From contig SVHT01000001.1 of assembly GCA_015055615.1 (NCBI GenBank), forward strand, positions 1 to 64,000: a stretch of DNA of 64,000 nucleotides, given 5' to 3'. Position numbers and translations under genes: made by a program. This DNA is from Clostridiales bacterium (GTDB taxonomy: Bacteria > Bacillota > Clostridia > Christensenellales > Borkfalkiaceae). Below, piece after piece: positions 17,829 to 27,053 of this stretch; the stretch's first letter is position 1; the number at the start of each line of letters is the position of its first letter. The notes under the pieces were generated by a model. The model worked only from the letters and a program-made list of their open reading frames with translations, searched no databases and was not told the origin of the DNA.

Positions 17829-18889
17829 GCAGAGATATAAGGGCTGAAAACGCGCGGATTGCCGTATACGGCGCGGGCGCAATGGGTACGGTGTTGGGGG
17901 CGTTGCTCACCAAGGGCGGGCTGAAAAACGTCGAGCTTATCACGCGCAATCAAGACCACGTAGACGGTATGAAAAAACAGGGCGCAACCATCGTTTGCGC
18001 GGGGGACGGGACGGAAATAACGGTGCCCGTGACCGCTTTGTTGCCGTCTGAAATGTCGGGGAAATACGACGTGATTTTCCTGATGACCAAACAGCGTTTC
18101 AACGGCGAAATTCTGCAAAGTTTATTGCCATTTATGCACGAGGGAACGGTGGTTTGCACCACGCAAAACGGCTTACCCGAGCCGAGTGTTGCGGTAATTA
18201 TCGGAACGGAGCGCACGTATGGGGCGGCAACGTCTTACGGGGCGACCTTTATCGGCGGTGGCAAAACCGAGCTCACGTCCAAAATCGAGGCGATGAGTAT
18301 GGAAATCGGCGGTTATCAAAACGACGGAGCAAAAACGCCGTTACTCGTCGATATTCTGTCCTTTGTAGGCAAAGCGACAAACAACGAAAACTTTGTCAAA
18401 ACGACGGACAACGTATCGGGCGCAAGGTGGAGCAAGCTTGCCATTAACGCTGCTTTTTCGGGGCTTTCCACGGTGACGGGCTTGACTTTTGGCGAGGTAG
18501 CGAAACGCAGAAAAACCCGCAAAATTGCCCTTGGCGTATTGCGCGAGTGTATGAGTGTTGCCAAAGCCGCAGGGGTAAAACTCGCGCCGATGCAGGGGCA
18601 CGATATGGAAAAATTGCTCGGTGGAAAAACGCCGATAAAACGTTTCATCGCGTACATGGTATTGCCCTTTGCTATGAAAAAGCATAAAAAACTCCTTTCG
18701 GGTATGCTCAAAGACTTGCAAAACGGCAGAAAATGCGAAATCGATTTTGTGGACGGCGTGGTGGCGCGCGAGGGCGAACGCGTTGGCGTAGATACTCCCC
18801 TTTGCAAGCGCATTGTTGAAATTGTCCACGGCATTGAAAACGGCTTGTATGAAATCGATTACAAAAACGTTGATTTTTTCGAGCTTTAA
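17825..18889 (+). CDS. Ketopantoate reductase-like (PanE/ApbA) dehydrogenase
   Basis: A 354-residue NAD(P)-binding reductase. The Rossmann motif is IAVYGAGAMGTVLGALL near the N-terminus, followed by VIFLMTKQ and TTQNGLPE. The C-terminal helical domain has NVSGARWSKLAINAAFSGLS, matching the family's KLxxNxxxN-type helix. It is somewhat longer than a usual 2-dehydropantoate 2-reductase (about 300). Pantothenate synthesis is the default assignment. No pan genes adjoin it, so a different 2-oxoacid could be the substrate. It overlaps aroK by 4 bases. Confidence 0.75.
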   Translation: MSRDIRAENARIAVYGAGAMGTVLGALLTKGGLKNVELITRNQDHVDGMKKQGATIVCAGDGTEITVPVTALLPSEMSGKYDVIFLMTKQRFNGEILQSLLPFMHEGTVVCTTQNGLPEPSVAVIIGTERTYGAATSYGATFIGGGKTELTSKIEAMSMEIGGYQNDGAKTPLLVDILSFVGKATNNENFVKTTDNVSGARWSKLAINAAFSGLSTVTGLTFGEVAKRRKTRKIALGVLRECMSVAKAAGVKLAPMQGHDMEKLLGGKTPIKRFIAYMVLPFAMKKHKKLLSGMLKDLQNGRKCEIDFVDGVVAREGERVGVDTPLCKRIVEIVHGIENGLYEIDYKNVDFFEL

Positions 18890-18917
18890 AATTAAAGAAT
18901 AAAAATCGCCCAAGCGT

Positions 18918-18946
18918 TTGACAACGGCGGGCGGAAATGCTACAAT
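18918..18946 (+). promoter_or_regulatory. gltX promoter
   Basis: TTGACA (18918-18923), 17-base spacer, TACAAT (18941-18946), 33 bases before the gltX start. Confidence 0.75.
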
Positions 18947-18979
18947 AATTTAGAAAAAAATAAAAAGAGGATATAGATT

Positions 18980-20620
18980 ATGGATTTGAACAAACTCGCG
19001 CAAGCGTTAATTCCCGACGAAAACGTAAAACCGCTCGATTATTACGAGCAGGCATATCCCGAGCGTGATTTGCCCCAAGGCGCGCACGTTACCCGTTTGG
19101 CGCCCAGCCCCACGGGCTTTATGCACCTTGGTAACCTGTACGTAGCCCTCGCCAACGAGCGTATTGCGCACCAAAGCGGCGGTGTTTTCTATCTTCGTAT
19201 CGAAGATACGGACGAAAAACGCAAAGTGGAAGGCGCGGTGGAGGTTATCCACAAATCGCTGAAATATTTTGGCGTTAATTTTGACGAAGGGGCGGACCTT
19301 TGTGGCAATTACGGGCCCTATTATCAACGCCAACGCGCTGAAATCTATCACGCATACGCAAAGGAACTTATCCGTCAAGGCTTGGCATACCCTTGCTTTT
19401 GCACGGAAGAGGATTTGGAAAAAACGCGCGAATACCAGACGGAAAACAAGCTTTTGCCTGGTTACTACGGCGAATTTGCAAAATGTCGCAACTTGACGGA
19501 AGAGGAAATCTACGCCAACTTAGAGGCGGGCAAGCCCTACGTAATCCGCTTAAAATCCCAAGGCGACGTGGAACAGAAACACACCTTCCACGACCAAGTC
19601 AAAGGGGATATCACGGTGACGGAAAACAACCAAGACGTAGTTATTTTGAAATCGGACGGTATTCCCACCTATCACTTTGCGCACGCAATCGACGACCATT
19701 TTATGCGCACGACGCTCGTTATCCGTGGCGAAGAGTGGCTCTCGTCCCTGCCTATCCATATCGAGCTTTTCAAGGTGCTTGGGTTTAAGCTCCCCAAATA
19801 CGGTCACAACTGTTCGATACAGAAAATCGACGGCGAAACCCGCCGTAAGCTGTCCAAACGTAAAGACCCCGAGGCGTCCCTTACCTTCTATCGCGAAGAG
19901 GGGTATCATCCCACGGCGGTTAGAACGTATATGATGACCTTGCTCAACTCCAACTTTGAAGAATGGCTTTTGAAATTCCCCGACAAACCGCTTGACGAAT
20001 TCAAGTATTCGATTGGCAAAATGGGCAAGAGCGGTGCGCTTTTCGATATTTTGAAACTCAACGACATTTCCAAAACCTTTATGTCCACGCTTTCAGCAGA
20101 GGAAATGTTCGACTTCCTTGCAGAGTGGGTAAGCGAATTTGGTACGGACGCGCAAAAGGCATACTTTGCGGATAAGGACTATCTTTGCAAAGTGCTCACG
20201 CTTTGTATGGGTATTGGCGGAAAGAAACGCAGAAAGGACTTTGTTTGCGCAAAACAAGCGGTGGAGATGATTGCGTATTTCTTCGACAACACCTTTGCGC
20301 CCGCGTACGAATACCGCTTTGATAATGAAACGGTAAAAAAGGTTTTAAACGGTTTCAAGGCGACCTTCGACGTGGCGGACGATATGCCCACGTGGTTTGA
20401 TAAGGTAAAAGCGATCGCGACGGAAAACGGTTTCGCAACGGATATGAAGGCGTACAAAGCCGATCCCACGGCGTTCCCGGGCAACGTTTCGGATATTGCG
20501 GAAATGTTGCGTATCGCAACGACGGGGCTTTCTAATACCCCTGATTTGTGGACGATTATGCAGATTTTAGGCGCAGAACGCACGCTTGCGCGTATCGAAA
20601 AAGCAATTGCAAGTCTTTAA
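18980..20620 (+). CDS. gltX: Glutamate--tRNA ligase
   Basis: A 546-residue class I aminoacyl-tRNA synthetase charging tRNA-Glu. The HIGH-like motif is in LAPSPTGFMHLGNLYVALAN, the family RIEDTD follows, and KLSKRKDPEA is the KMSKS equivalent. The anticodon-binding helical C-terminal domain is present. AAAGAGG precedes the start. It has its own promoter and ends at a strong bidirectional terminator. It is longer than E. coli GltX (471), with extra sequence mainly in the C-terminal half, as in some Clostridia. Confidence 0.95.
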   Translation: MDLNKLAQALIPDENVKPLDYYEQAYPERDLPQGAHVTRLAPSPTGFMHLGNLYVALANERIAHQSGGVFYLRIEDTDEKRKVEGAVEVIHKSLKYFGVNFDEGADLCGNYGPYYQRQRAEIYHAYAKELIRQGLAYPCFCTEEDLEKTREYQTENKLLPGYYGEFAKCRNLTEEEIYANLEAGKPYVIRLKSQGDVEQKHTFHDQVKGDITVTENNQDVVILKSDGIPTYHFAHAIDDHFMRTTLVIRGEEWLSSLPIHIELFKVLGFKLPKYGHNCSIQKIDGETRRKLSKRKDPEASLTFYREEGYHPTAVRTYMMTLLNSNFEEWLLKFPDKPLDEFKYSIGKMGKSGALFDILKLNDISKTFMSTLSAEEMFDFLAEWVSEFGTDAQKAYFADKDYLCKVLTLCMGIGGKKRRKDFVCAKQAVEMIAYFFDNTFAPAYEYRFDNETVKKVLNGFKATFDVADDMPTWFDKVKAIATENGFATDMKAYKADPTAFPGNVSDIAEMLRIATTGLSNTPDLWTIMQILGAERTLARIEKAIASL

Positions 20621-20640
20621 TTAACTTTAAAAAGCAAAAA

Positions 20641-20674
20641 AACACCCCCGAGGTTAGACAACCTCGGGGGTGTT
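20641..20674. terminator. Convergent bidirectional terminator between gltX and dapB
   Basis: A perfect 15-bp stem (20641-20655 with 20660-20674), GC-rich in the middle, with a 4-base loop. A-rich sequence precedes it and CGTTTT follows it, so it can end transcripts from both sides. Confidence 0.95.
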
Positions 20675-20687
20675 CGTTTTAGATAAG

Positions 20688-21452
20688 TTATGCGTTTTCT
20701 TCCGCCAAAAGGTCTTTCATTTCATACGTGCCCGCCGTTTTGCCGGGTAAGAATTTCGCCGCGCGGATTGCGCCGACCGCAAACACGCGTTTACTTCTTG
20801 CGCTGTGCGAAATGGTAATAATTTCATCTTCGCCCGCAAACATAACTTCGTGTTCGCCGACAATCGTGCCACCGCGTACGGCGTGCATACCGATTTCACT
20901 CTTTTCGCGCGCGCCGACGATACCGCTACGCCCGTCCACGTAACGTTTTTTGCCGTCAAAGGCTTCGTTAATCGTGTCCGCAAGCATCAATGCCGTACCG
21001 CTGGGGGCGTCTTTTTTCAGGTTGTGGTGACGTTCGATAATCTCCACGTCATAGCTGTCGCCCAAAACTTCCGCTGCCGTTTTAATCAGCGCTTGCATCA
21101 AATTTACGCCCAAGGACAAGTTTGCCGTTTTGAAAATTGCAACCGATTTTGCGTATTCGTCAATCGTTTTCAAATCGTCTGCGGTGAAACCCGTCGATGC
21201 CAAAACGATACCAAGCTTATGCGCTTTTGCGTATTCCAATCTCTCGACCAAACCAACGGGGGAAGAAAAATCGATAATGACGTCCGCATCTTCCTTAACG
21301 TCCGCAAAGGACGTGTATACGGGGATACCGATTTCGCGAGGGTAGAGGTCTACACCGCAAACCGCCGTTGCCTCCGCATCGTTTTCCAAGAGGGAGAGGA
21401 CGTTGCCACCCATTTTACCGCACGCGCCGCAAAGAATAATTCTTACGCTCAT
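20688..21452 (-). CDS. dapB: 4-hydroxy-tetrahydrodipicolinate reductase
   Basis: A 254-residue NAD(P)H-dependent reductase of the diaminopimelate/lysine pathway. The Rossmann motif is ILCGACGKMGGNVL, followed by IIDFSSPVGLVE. The catalytic signature is ERHHNLKKDAPSGTALML, with the family His-His and Lys. HAVRGGTIVGEHEV is the C-terminal block. Its start overlaps the dapA stop by 4 bases. It is the third gene of the lysine-riboswitch operon asd-dapA-dapB. Confidence 0.96.
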   Translation of the reverse strand: MSVRIILCGACGKMGGNVLSLLENDAEATAVCGVDLYPREIGIPVYTSFADVKEDADVIIDFSSPVGLVERLEYAKAHKLGIVLASTGFTADDLKTIDEYAKSVAIFKTANLSLGVNLMQALIKTAAEVLGDSYDVEIIERHHNLKKDAPSGTALMLADTINEAFDGKKRYVDGRSGIVGAREKSEIGMHAVRGGTIVGEHEVMFAGEDEIITISHSARSKRVFAVGAIRAAKFLPGKTAGTYEMKDLLAEENA

Positions 21453-22339
21453 GCCTTAACCTCCAAGCCGAAGTTCTGCATCGCCGCAATCAGCTTGTCG
21501 CGGTTTGCATCCTCGATTTTTGTCAAAGGAGCGCGGGGCGTTCCTGCATTAAAGCCAAGCAAATTCATGGCTTCTTTGACGGGGATAGGATTGACCTCGA
21601 CAAAGCAAGCGTTCGCTACGGGCAAAAGTTTGTCGTTGAGCGCAATCGCATCTGCCATTTTGCCGGCGAAAACCAATTCGCACAGTTCCTTTACCTTTGC
21701 GGGGACTACGTTGGACAAAACGGAAATAACGCCGACGCCGCCGCATGCAAGGATAGGCAAGTTCAACGCGTCTTCGCCCGAGTATACGTCGCATTTTTCA
21801 CGGACAAGGCGGAGGGTTTCCATGGTCTTGCTCATGTTACCGCCCGCGTCCTTAATGCCCGCGATATTGGGAATATCCGCAATTTTTGCCATGGTAGCGG
21901 GTTGAATTTCTACACCCGTACGCCCAGGCACGTTGTAAGCAATTACGGGGATGGATACCGATTCGCAAATTGCCTTATAATACGCAACCAAGCCGTTCTG
22001 CGTGCATTTGTTATAATAGGGGGTAACGGCAAGCAAGCCGTCCGCGCCGTAGCTTTCCGCTTTCTGCGCTGTCATAATTGCGTCTGCGGTATTGTTGCTG
22101 CCGCAACCGAAAATAACCTTAGCTCTGCCGTTTACCTTTTTGACGGCGTATTCCATTAAAACGTGCTCTTCGGCAAAGCTCATCGTCGAAGGTTCGCCCG
22201 TTGTGCCTAAGAAAACGATGGCGTCCGTACCGCCTGCAATTTGATGCTCGACCAATTCGCCCAAAACCTTGTAATTCACGCCGTTTTCGTCGAACGGAGT
22301 AATCAAAGCGGTTGCGCTACCTTTAAAAAATCCTTTCAT
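21449..22339 (-). CDS. dapA: 4-hydroxy-tetrahydrodipicolinate synthase
   Basis: A 296-residue (beta/alpha)8 class I aldolase condensing pyruvate with aspartate semialdehyde. It has FLGTTGEPSTMSFAEE (pyruvate-carboxylate binding), AVTPYYNKCTQNGLVAYY, VIAYNVPGRTG (catalytic tyrosine region) and AGIKDAGGN, which holds the Schiff-base lysine. GGGAGAG precedes the start. It lies 89 bases after asd and overlaps dapB by 4 bases. Confidence 0.96.
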   Translation of the reverse strand: MKGFFKGSATALITPFDENGVNYKVLGELVEHQIAGGTDAIVFLGTTGEPSTMSFAEEHVLMEYAVKKVNGRAKVIFGCGSNNTADAIMTAQKAESYGADGLLAVTPYYNKCTQNGLVAYYKAICESVSIPVIAYNVPGRTGVEIQPATMAKIADIPNIAGIKDAGGNMSKTMETLRLVREKCDVYSGEDALNLPILACGGVGVISVLSNVVPAKVKELCELVFAGKMADAIALNDKLLPVANACFVEVNPIPVKEAMNLLGFNAGTPRAPLTKIEDANRDKLIAAMQNFGLEVKA

Positions 22340-22428
22340 AAATTTACTCTCCCTTTGCTGTTAATGTATGCAAAATGTACTCTTTTGGTGCCTACCGTGT
22401 CGCAATGAACGCGAAACAACGGTAAAAA

Positions 22429-23508
22429 TCAATCAAAATATCCCTTCGCCGCCAAAAGCTCTGCAAGGAGTACCGCGCCGCCTGCCGCGCCACGCAGCGT
22501 ATTGTGCGAAAGACCGACGAATTTATAATCGAATACCACGTCTTCGCGCAATCTGCCGACCGTTACGCTCATGCCGTTGCCCGCCATACGGTCGAGTTTT
22601 GCCTGCGGACGGTTGTCTTCTTCAAAATACTGCAAGAACTGCTCAGGCGCAGAGGGGAGTTTCAACTCCTGCGGTTCGCCTTTGAAGTTTGCCCAAGCGG
22701 ACAAAATTTCTTCCTTGGTCGGCTTTTTGTCGAATTTTACAAAGACCGCCGCCGTATGACCGTCCGAAACGGGTACGCGCAAGCATTGCGCCGTGATAAC
22801 GGGGGAGTTTGCGGAAACGATTTCGCCGTTTTCGATGTTGCCCCAAATTTTGAGGGGTTCTTTTTCGCTCTTTTCCTCTTCGCCGCCGATATAGGGGATA
22901 ACGTTATCCAAAATTTCGGGCATAGTTGCAAACGTCTTGCCCGCGCCCGAGATTGCCTGATAGGTGCAAACCGCCGCTTCCTTGATGCCGAACGCCTTCA
23001 AGGGGTGCAGAAGGGGTACGTAGGACTGCAACGAGCAGTTCGATTTAACGGCGATAAAACCGCGTTTCGTGCCAAGACGAGCTTTTTGCGCCGCGATAAC
23101 TTCCACGTGGTCGGGGTTGATTTCAGGAATAACCATAGGTACGTCCGCCGTGAAACGGTGCGCCGAGTTGTTAGAAACAACGGGAACTTCTTTCTTTGCG
23201 TACGCCTCTTCCAACGCGCGGATTTTCGCTTTGTCCATATTGACCGCGCAGAACACGAAATCGACCTTCGCCGCGATTGCGTCCATATCCGCTTCGGCGT
23301 CCATAACGACCATATCCGCATATTTCTCGGGCATAGCTACGTCGAAAGCCCATTTGTTGCCGACCGCTTCTTTGTACGTCTTGCCCGCCGAACGAGCGGA
23401 CGCCGCCAAAACGACTACGTTGAACCAAGGGTGGTTTTCAAGGAGCAGCATAAAACGCTGTCCAACCATACCCGTTGCGCCGATAACGCCTACGTTAAAC
23501 TTTTTCAT
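22429..23508 (-). CDS. asd: Aspartate-semialdehyde dehydrogenase
   Basis: A 359-residue NADP-dependent dehydrogenase reducing aspartyl phosphate to the semialdehyde, the branch point to lysine, threonine and methionine. The N-terminal nucleotide motif is VGVIGATGMVGQRFM. The catalytic cysteine is in AVKSNCSLQSYVP. SDGHTAAVFVKF supplies the conserved histidine. The length and sequence suit the fungal/archaeal-type branch rather than the shorter enterobacterial type. It is the first gene behind the lysine riboswitch. AAGGAG lies before the start. Confidence 0.94.
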   Translation of the reverse strand: MKKFNVGVIGATGMVGQRFMLLLENHPWFNVVVLAASARSAGKTYKEAVGNKWAFDVAMPEKYADMVVMDAEADMDAIAAKVDFVFCAVNMDKAKIRALEEAYAKKEVPVVSNNSAHRFTADVPMVIPEINPDHVEVIAAQKARLGTKRGFIAVKSNCSLQSYVPLLHPLKAFGIKEAAVCTYQAISGAGKTFATMPEILDNVIPYIGGEEEKSEKEPLKIWGNIENGEIVSANSPVITAQCLRVPVSDGHTAAVFVKFDKKPTKEEILSAWANFKGEPQELKLPSAPEQFLQYFEEDNRPQAKLDRMAGNGMSVTVGRLREDVVFDYKFVGLSHNTLRGAAGGAVLLAELLAAKGYFD

Positions 23509-23555
23509 AATTTCAATCTCCTTTTGTGAGGTATTTTAATCGATGGATAAAATAA

Positions 23556-23580
23556 ACGGCGGGTTGATAACGCCCGCCGT
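23556..23580 (-). terminator. Attenuator terminator of the lysine riboswitch
   Basis: Read on the minus strand, ACGGCGGG (23580-23573) pairs with CCCGCCGT (23563-23556) over a 9-base loop and is followed by TTATTTTATCC. Upstream sequence at 23590-23630 (CCGACTGT and ACGGTCGG on the minus strand) could form a competing antiterminator hairpin. Confidence 0.8.
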
Positions 23581-23634
23581 CAAAAGCAATTTTTCCGCCG
23601 ACCGTCAATAGAAAAATACAGTCGGATAAAAATC

Positions 23635-23811
23635 TAAATAGCTCTTCACGTACGGTGACAGTCATACGGGTATTCTCCCGCATGCCCAGCGTAAGGGGGA
23701 CGATGTGTTACGCTTCGGCGGAGATACCCTTTCTCACGCAGTTGATACGCTTACCTCGTCCAAAGGCAAGCTCGCTACGCGATACTGATGTTCAGCCGCT
23801 CCTCTATTTAT
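23635..23811 (-). promoter_or_regulatory. Lysine riboswitch (L-box)
   Basis: The minus-strand leader of asd matches the lysine riboswitch core in order: AGAGG-AGC at the 5' side, CATCAGTA, GCCGAAGC, CTGGG, ATGACTGTCA and GAAGAGCTAT at the 3' side. The ends AAATAG (near 23809-23804) and CTATTT (23641-23636) close the P1 helix. Bound lysine would favour the terminator at 23556-23580 and shut off asd-dapA-dapB. A consensus promoter lies immediately upstream. A covariance-model search would settle the exact boundaries. Confidence 0.92.
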
Positions 23812-23817
23812 AGCTGT

Positions 23818-23846
23818 ATTATACTACACAAAGCGATAAATGTCAA
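23818..23846 (-). promoter_or_regulatory. Promoter of the asd-dapA-dapB operon
   Basis: On the minus strand: TTGACA (23846-23841), 17-base spacer, TATAAT (23823-23818), a perfect consensus placing the start site at about 23811, the 5' edge of the riboswitch. Confidence 0.9.
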
Positions 23847-23937
23847 AGATTTTTTCACGTTTTTTCACGAACTTTCAAAAAAAGCGAAAAAATATCGAAA
23901 AAAGTTTTAACAAATTTTAAAAAATTCCTTAAATTCC

Positions 23938-23966
23938 TTGAAATAATCACAAAATTGTAGTAAAAT
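23938..23966 (+). promoter_or_regulatory. Promoter of the DUF624-like gene
   Basis: TTGAAA (23938-23943), 17-base spacer, TAAAAT (23961-23966), 60 bases before the ATG. Confidence 0.6.
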
Positions 23967-24026
23967 AAATGGGTAAAAGTATGCGCGCATAGGCGCTGAA
24001 AAAGTTTTTGGAGTTTTATTAAAATT

Positions 24027-25340
24027 ATGGCACAGCAAAAGAAAGGGTTATTTGCTCGAATGCTCGAGGGCAAAGAAAGGAGCGAGGAATACGCAAGAAG
24101 CACGTTGCCCACCAACCGTTGGCAGCTCTTTTGGGACGTATTCAAAGGAAATTTCGGTAAAATCGTAAAGATAAACTTGCTGATTTTAGTTTTCTGTCTT
24201 CCTTCGATAATGGTTCTCTTTTTTGGTTCGCAATATAGGGCAAGTACCGGTAGACTCGGTCCGTTTGGGTTATCCACCGGCTTGGGGTATCCTTGTTCTG
24301 GACCTTTAACGGGTATTGCGGAATACAATCTGATTATGACGGAATTGCTGACGTACGGCATTTTCCTTTTCACCATGATATTGGCGGCAGTCGGGCTTTC
24401 GGGCGGTATGTACGTTATCCGTAATATGATTTGGACGGAAGGTATTTTCGTATCCAACGATTTTTGGCGGGGTGTAAAACGCAACTATAAAAATGCGTTG
24501 CAGGCGGCACTATTTTTCTGTACGATACTTTTGCTTTGCAAAACGATGATTAACGTCGCGCATTTTACGAGTATCGGCGCGGACAAGCTGCACAGAACGA
24601 TGTTGACGATTTCGATTGTTTCCAGTTGGATATTTATCGTGCTGGGGGCAATGATGACCTTTTGGATTATCGCGCTCGGCGTAAATTACAAGATGAAATT
24701 CTTACTTTTGCTTAGAAATTCCTTCTTGTTAACGATTGGTACGATTCCGCAAACGATATTCTTCGGTTTCTTGGCGTTGTTGCCTGTGTTCTTGATTTTC
24801 TTGGCGAAGATCCTTGGTACGTTTGGTATCATTATTGCCATTTTCGTCATTTTACTTTTTGGTTTTGCTTGGGCGTTGTTGGTATGGCTTGATTTTGCGC
24901 AGTGGGTATTCGATAAGTATATCAATCCGAAAATCAGCGGTGCAAAAGTGGGCAGAGGTATTTATAATAAAGACGGAACCAAAGATGACGAAGATGACGT
25001 TACGCAATCTATCGAGTATCAAAGATTGATACTTTCGCACGGCAGATCCCGTTTGGTGGCAAGACCTATCAAACCGATTGACGACTCGTTGCAATTATAC
25101 GAACTTCCGCAGTCCTTCTCGCGTGAAGACTTGAAGAAACTCCGTGAGAGCAAGGAAAACATTAAGGAAGATACCGAAACGTTTGCAGAAGAACACAAAA
25201 ACGACGCTCGTTACGTAGAATACAACCGCGTTTATGACGAACGCGAAAGGGCGGTTGCGGAAGCGGACGTGAAAAAGAATAAAAAACGTCCTAAAAAACC
25301 GCCGAAGAAACTCCCTGAAAATCAGGACGACGCAAAATAA
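24027..25340 (+). CDS. DUF624/YesL-like integral membrane protein
   Basis: A 437-residue protein. The amphipathic segment NRWQLFWDVFKGNFGKIVKINLL leading into the first membrane helix is typical of DUF624 (YesL-like) proteins. About six membrane segments follow (around 50-70, 110-135, 165-185, 195-225, 235-260, 265-290), then a charged cytoplasmic tail (~300-437) that ends in a lysine/proline-rich KKNKKRPKKPPKKLPE. YesL-like proteins often accompany sugar transport genes, but none is adjacent here. The long charged tail is an addition to the family core. Function unknown. Confidence 0.65.
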   Translation: MAQQKKGLFARMLEGKERSEEYARSTLPTNRWQLFWDVFKGNFGKIVKINLLILVFCLPSIMVLFFGSQYRASTGRLGPFGLSTGLGYPCSGPLTGIAEYNLIMTELLTYGIFLFTMILAAVGLSGGMYVIRNMIWTEGIFVSNDFWRGVKRNYKNALQAALFFCTILLLCKTMINVAHFTSIGADKLHRTMLTISIVSSWIFIVLGAMMTFWIIALGVNYKMKFLLLLRNSFLLTIGTIPQTIFFGFLALLPVFLIFLAKILGTFGIIIAIFVILLFGFAWALLVWLDFAQWVFDKYINPKISGAKVGRGIYNKDGTKDDEDDVTQSIEYQRLILSHGRSRLVARPIKPIDDSLQLYELPQSFSREDLKKLRESKENIKEDTETFAEEHKNDARYVEYNRVYDERERAVAEADVKKNKKRPKKPPKKLPENQDDAK

Positions 25341-25365
25341 TAAAAGGCGAAACGAAAACGAATAG

Positions 25366-25398
25366 GGCGTTGCCTCGTCAATAGGACGGGGCAACGTC
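25366..25398 (+). terminator. 14-bp hairpin between the membrane protein and methyltransferase genes
   Basis: 25366-25379 pairs with 25385-25398 (two G-U pairs) around the loop AATAG. No T-run follows, so it may be a weak or factor-assisted terminator, or an mRNA processing stem. Confidence 0.5.
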
Positions 25399-25419
25399 TT
25401 ATACAACAGGAGAAATCCC

Positions 25420-26151
25420 ATGGAAAGAAAAGCAGCGTATGCAAATCTTGCCAAATGGTTTGAATATCTCAACGACGACTGCGGCTATGAAAATTGGTCG
25501 CAGTATTTACTTTCCAAACTGCGCGCGTATCCCTTAAAAACGGGCTTGGACGTGGGGTGCGGCGGTGGCTGGTTTACCCGCGCTTTTCACCGCGCTGGAT
25601 ATACGATGACGGGGTTGGACGTGTCGGCGGAAATGCTTGATTTTGCGCAAGAGCAAGCAATCAAAGAAGGGGCGCGCGGCGAATATCTCTTGGGAGATAT
25701 CACCAAATTCCGTTCCCCGAAAAAGTTTGATTTTATTACGGCAATTAACGATTGTATCAACTATATCCCTACGGCAAAATTGTCTGTGGCGTTCAAAAAT
25801 ATAAAAAACGCATTGCAAAAGGGCGGCGTGTTGCTTTTTGACGTCAGCTCGCCACGCAAATTTCACAACAAAATTGCCAATACTGTCAGCGTGGACGACC
25901 GCGAGGACGTTACCTATCTCAGTTTTAACCGTGCGGAAACGGACGGTGTGACGATGGACGTTACGCTCTTTGTGAAACGCCAAGACGGCGGGTACGACCG
26001 CTTGGACGAAACCCACCGCCAATATCTACATACGGAAGAGGAATTGACAACGGTGTTACAAGAAAACGGTTTTACGCTGTTGGAAGTGACGGGACATCTC
26101 GGCGAAGATAAAACGGCGAGTGATAGACTTGTCTTTTTTGCGCAAAAATAA
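25420..26151 (+). CDS. Class I SAM-dependent methyltransferase
   Basis: A 243-residue Rossmann-fold methyltransferase. Motif I is GLDVGCGGGWFTRAFHRAGY, then GLDVS for the acidic ribose-binding loop, and AINDCINYIP for motif IV. The N-terminus (YANLAKWFEYLNDDCGYENW) resembles the family of small-molecule methyltransferases near YodH-like proteins. AACAGGAG precedes the start and hslO follows 12 bases after the stop. Substrate unknown. Confidence 0.85.
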   Translation: MERKAAYANLAKWFEYLNDDCGYENWSQYLLSKLRAYPLKTGLDVGCGGGWFTRAFHRAGYTMTGLDVSAEMLDFAQEQAIKEGARGEYLLGDITKFRSPKKFDFITAINDCINYIPTAKLSVAFKNIKNALQKGGVLLFDVSSPRKFHNKIANTVSVDDREDVTYLSFNRAETDGVTMDVTLFVKRQDGGYDRLDETHRQYLHTEEELTTVLQENGFTLLEVTGHLGEDKTASDRLVFFAQK

Positions 26152-26163
26152 GGAGTTTACTCT

Positions 26164-27024
26164 ATGAAAAACGTGTTGCGAACGCTCGTATACGACAACC
26201 AGGTTTCCCTGACGCTTGCGGACACCACCGCGCTTGTGCGCGAGGGCGCGCGTTTGCATACTCTTTCAGACGCGTCAGCCTACCTTTTTGGAAAAGCGCT
26301 CTCTGCAATGACCTTTATGAGCGCTTGTTTAAAAGGGGAAACGGGGGAGATTTCTTTGTCTTTAAAAACGAGCGGTGTCGGGGGCGAAATTGCCGTTTCG
26401 GGCAACCGTGCTCTATTTATGCGCGGATATATCGAAAATACAGATTTGGACGGGGAATTGACCGAAAAGACCGAAAGGACGGCATTTGCTGACGACGGTT
26501 CTTTAACGATTATTCGCAACGACGGATATTCCCGACCTTTCGTTGGCGCGTGCGCTTTTCCCGCGGAGGGCGGGTTGGACGAGGCGTTCGAGGAATATTT
26601 CCGCATCAGCGAACAGCTCCCCACACGTATCGCCACGACGGTAAAAACGGACGGGGAAGGTAACGTTGTTTTTGCAGGCGTAGCCGTGTTACAGCCCTTA
26701 CCCTTTGCTGATGAAAAGACCTTGCAAAAGGTGAACGGCGTAGATTTAGACGGCTTGCTTTGCGAGATGAAAAAGCAAAGCGTAGCCGAGGTGGCAGAGC
26801 GGACGTTCGGCAAGACGGAAACGGTGTGGGAGACACGGACGGCGCAGTATAAATGTAATTGCTCACGGCAGTATTTGACGAGGGTGCTCGTGTCCCTCGG
26901 CGAAGAACAAATGCGCTCGATTATCCGAGAGGACGGCGCGGTCCGTATCCATTGTCACTATTGCAACAGCGACTACGCCTTTACAGACAACGACGCAGAC
27001 GAGCTGTTTTTGAAGAAAAAATAA
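26164..27024 (+). CDS. hslO: Redox-regulated chaperone Hsp33
   Basis: A 286-residue holdase activated by oxidative unfolding. The C-terminal zinc-binding cysteines are visible as CNC (KCNCSRQYL) and CHYC (IHCHYCNSDY), the family CxC...CxxC pattern. The N-terminal Hsp33 core has GETGEISLSLKTSGVGGEIAVSG. AAGGAG precedes the start. It sits between the methyltransferase and a TPR protein in one plus-strand run. Confidence 0.95.
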   Translation: MKNVLRTLVYDNQVSLTLADTTALVREGARLHTLSDASAYLFGKALSAMTFMSACLKGETGEISLSLKTSGVGGEIAVSGNRALFMRGYIENTDLDGELTEKTERTAFADDGSLTIIRNDGYSRPFVGACAFPAEGGLDEAFEEYFRISEQLPTRIATTVKTDGEGNVVFAGVAVLQPLPFADEKTLQKVNGVDLDGLLCEMKKQSVAEVAERTFGKTETVWETRTAQYKCNCSRQYLTRVLVSLGEEQMRSIIREDGAVRIHCHYCNSDYAFTDNDADELFLKKK

Positions 27025-27053
27025 GAGAAAGTTATATACGGAAAGGAAAAACT

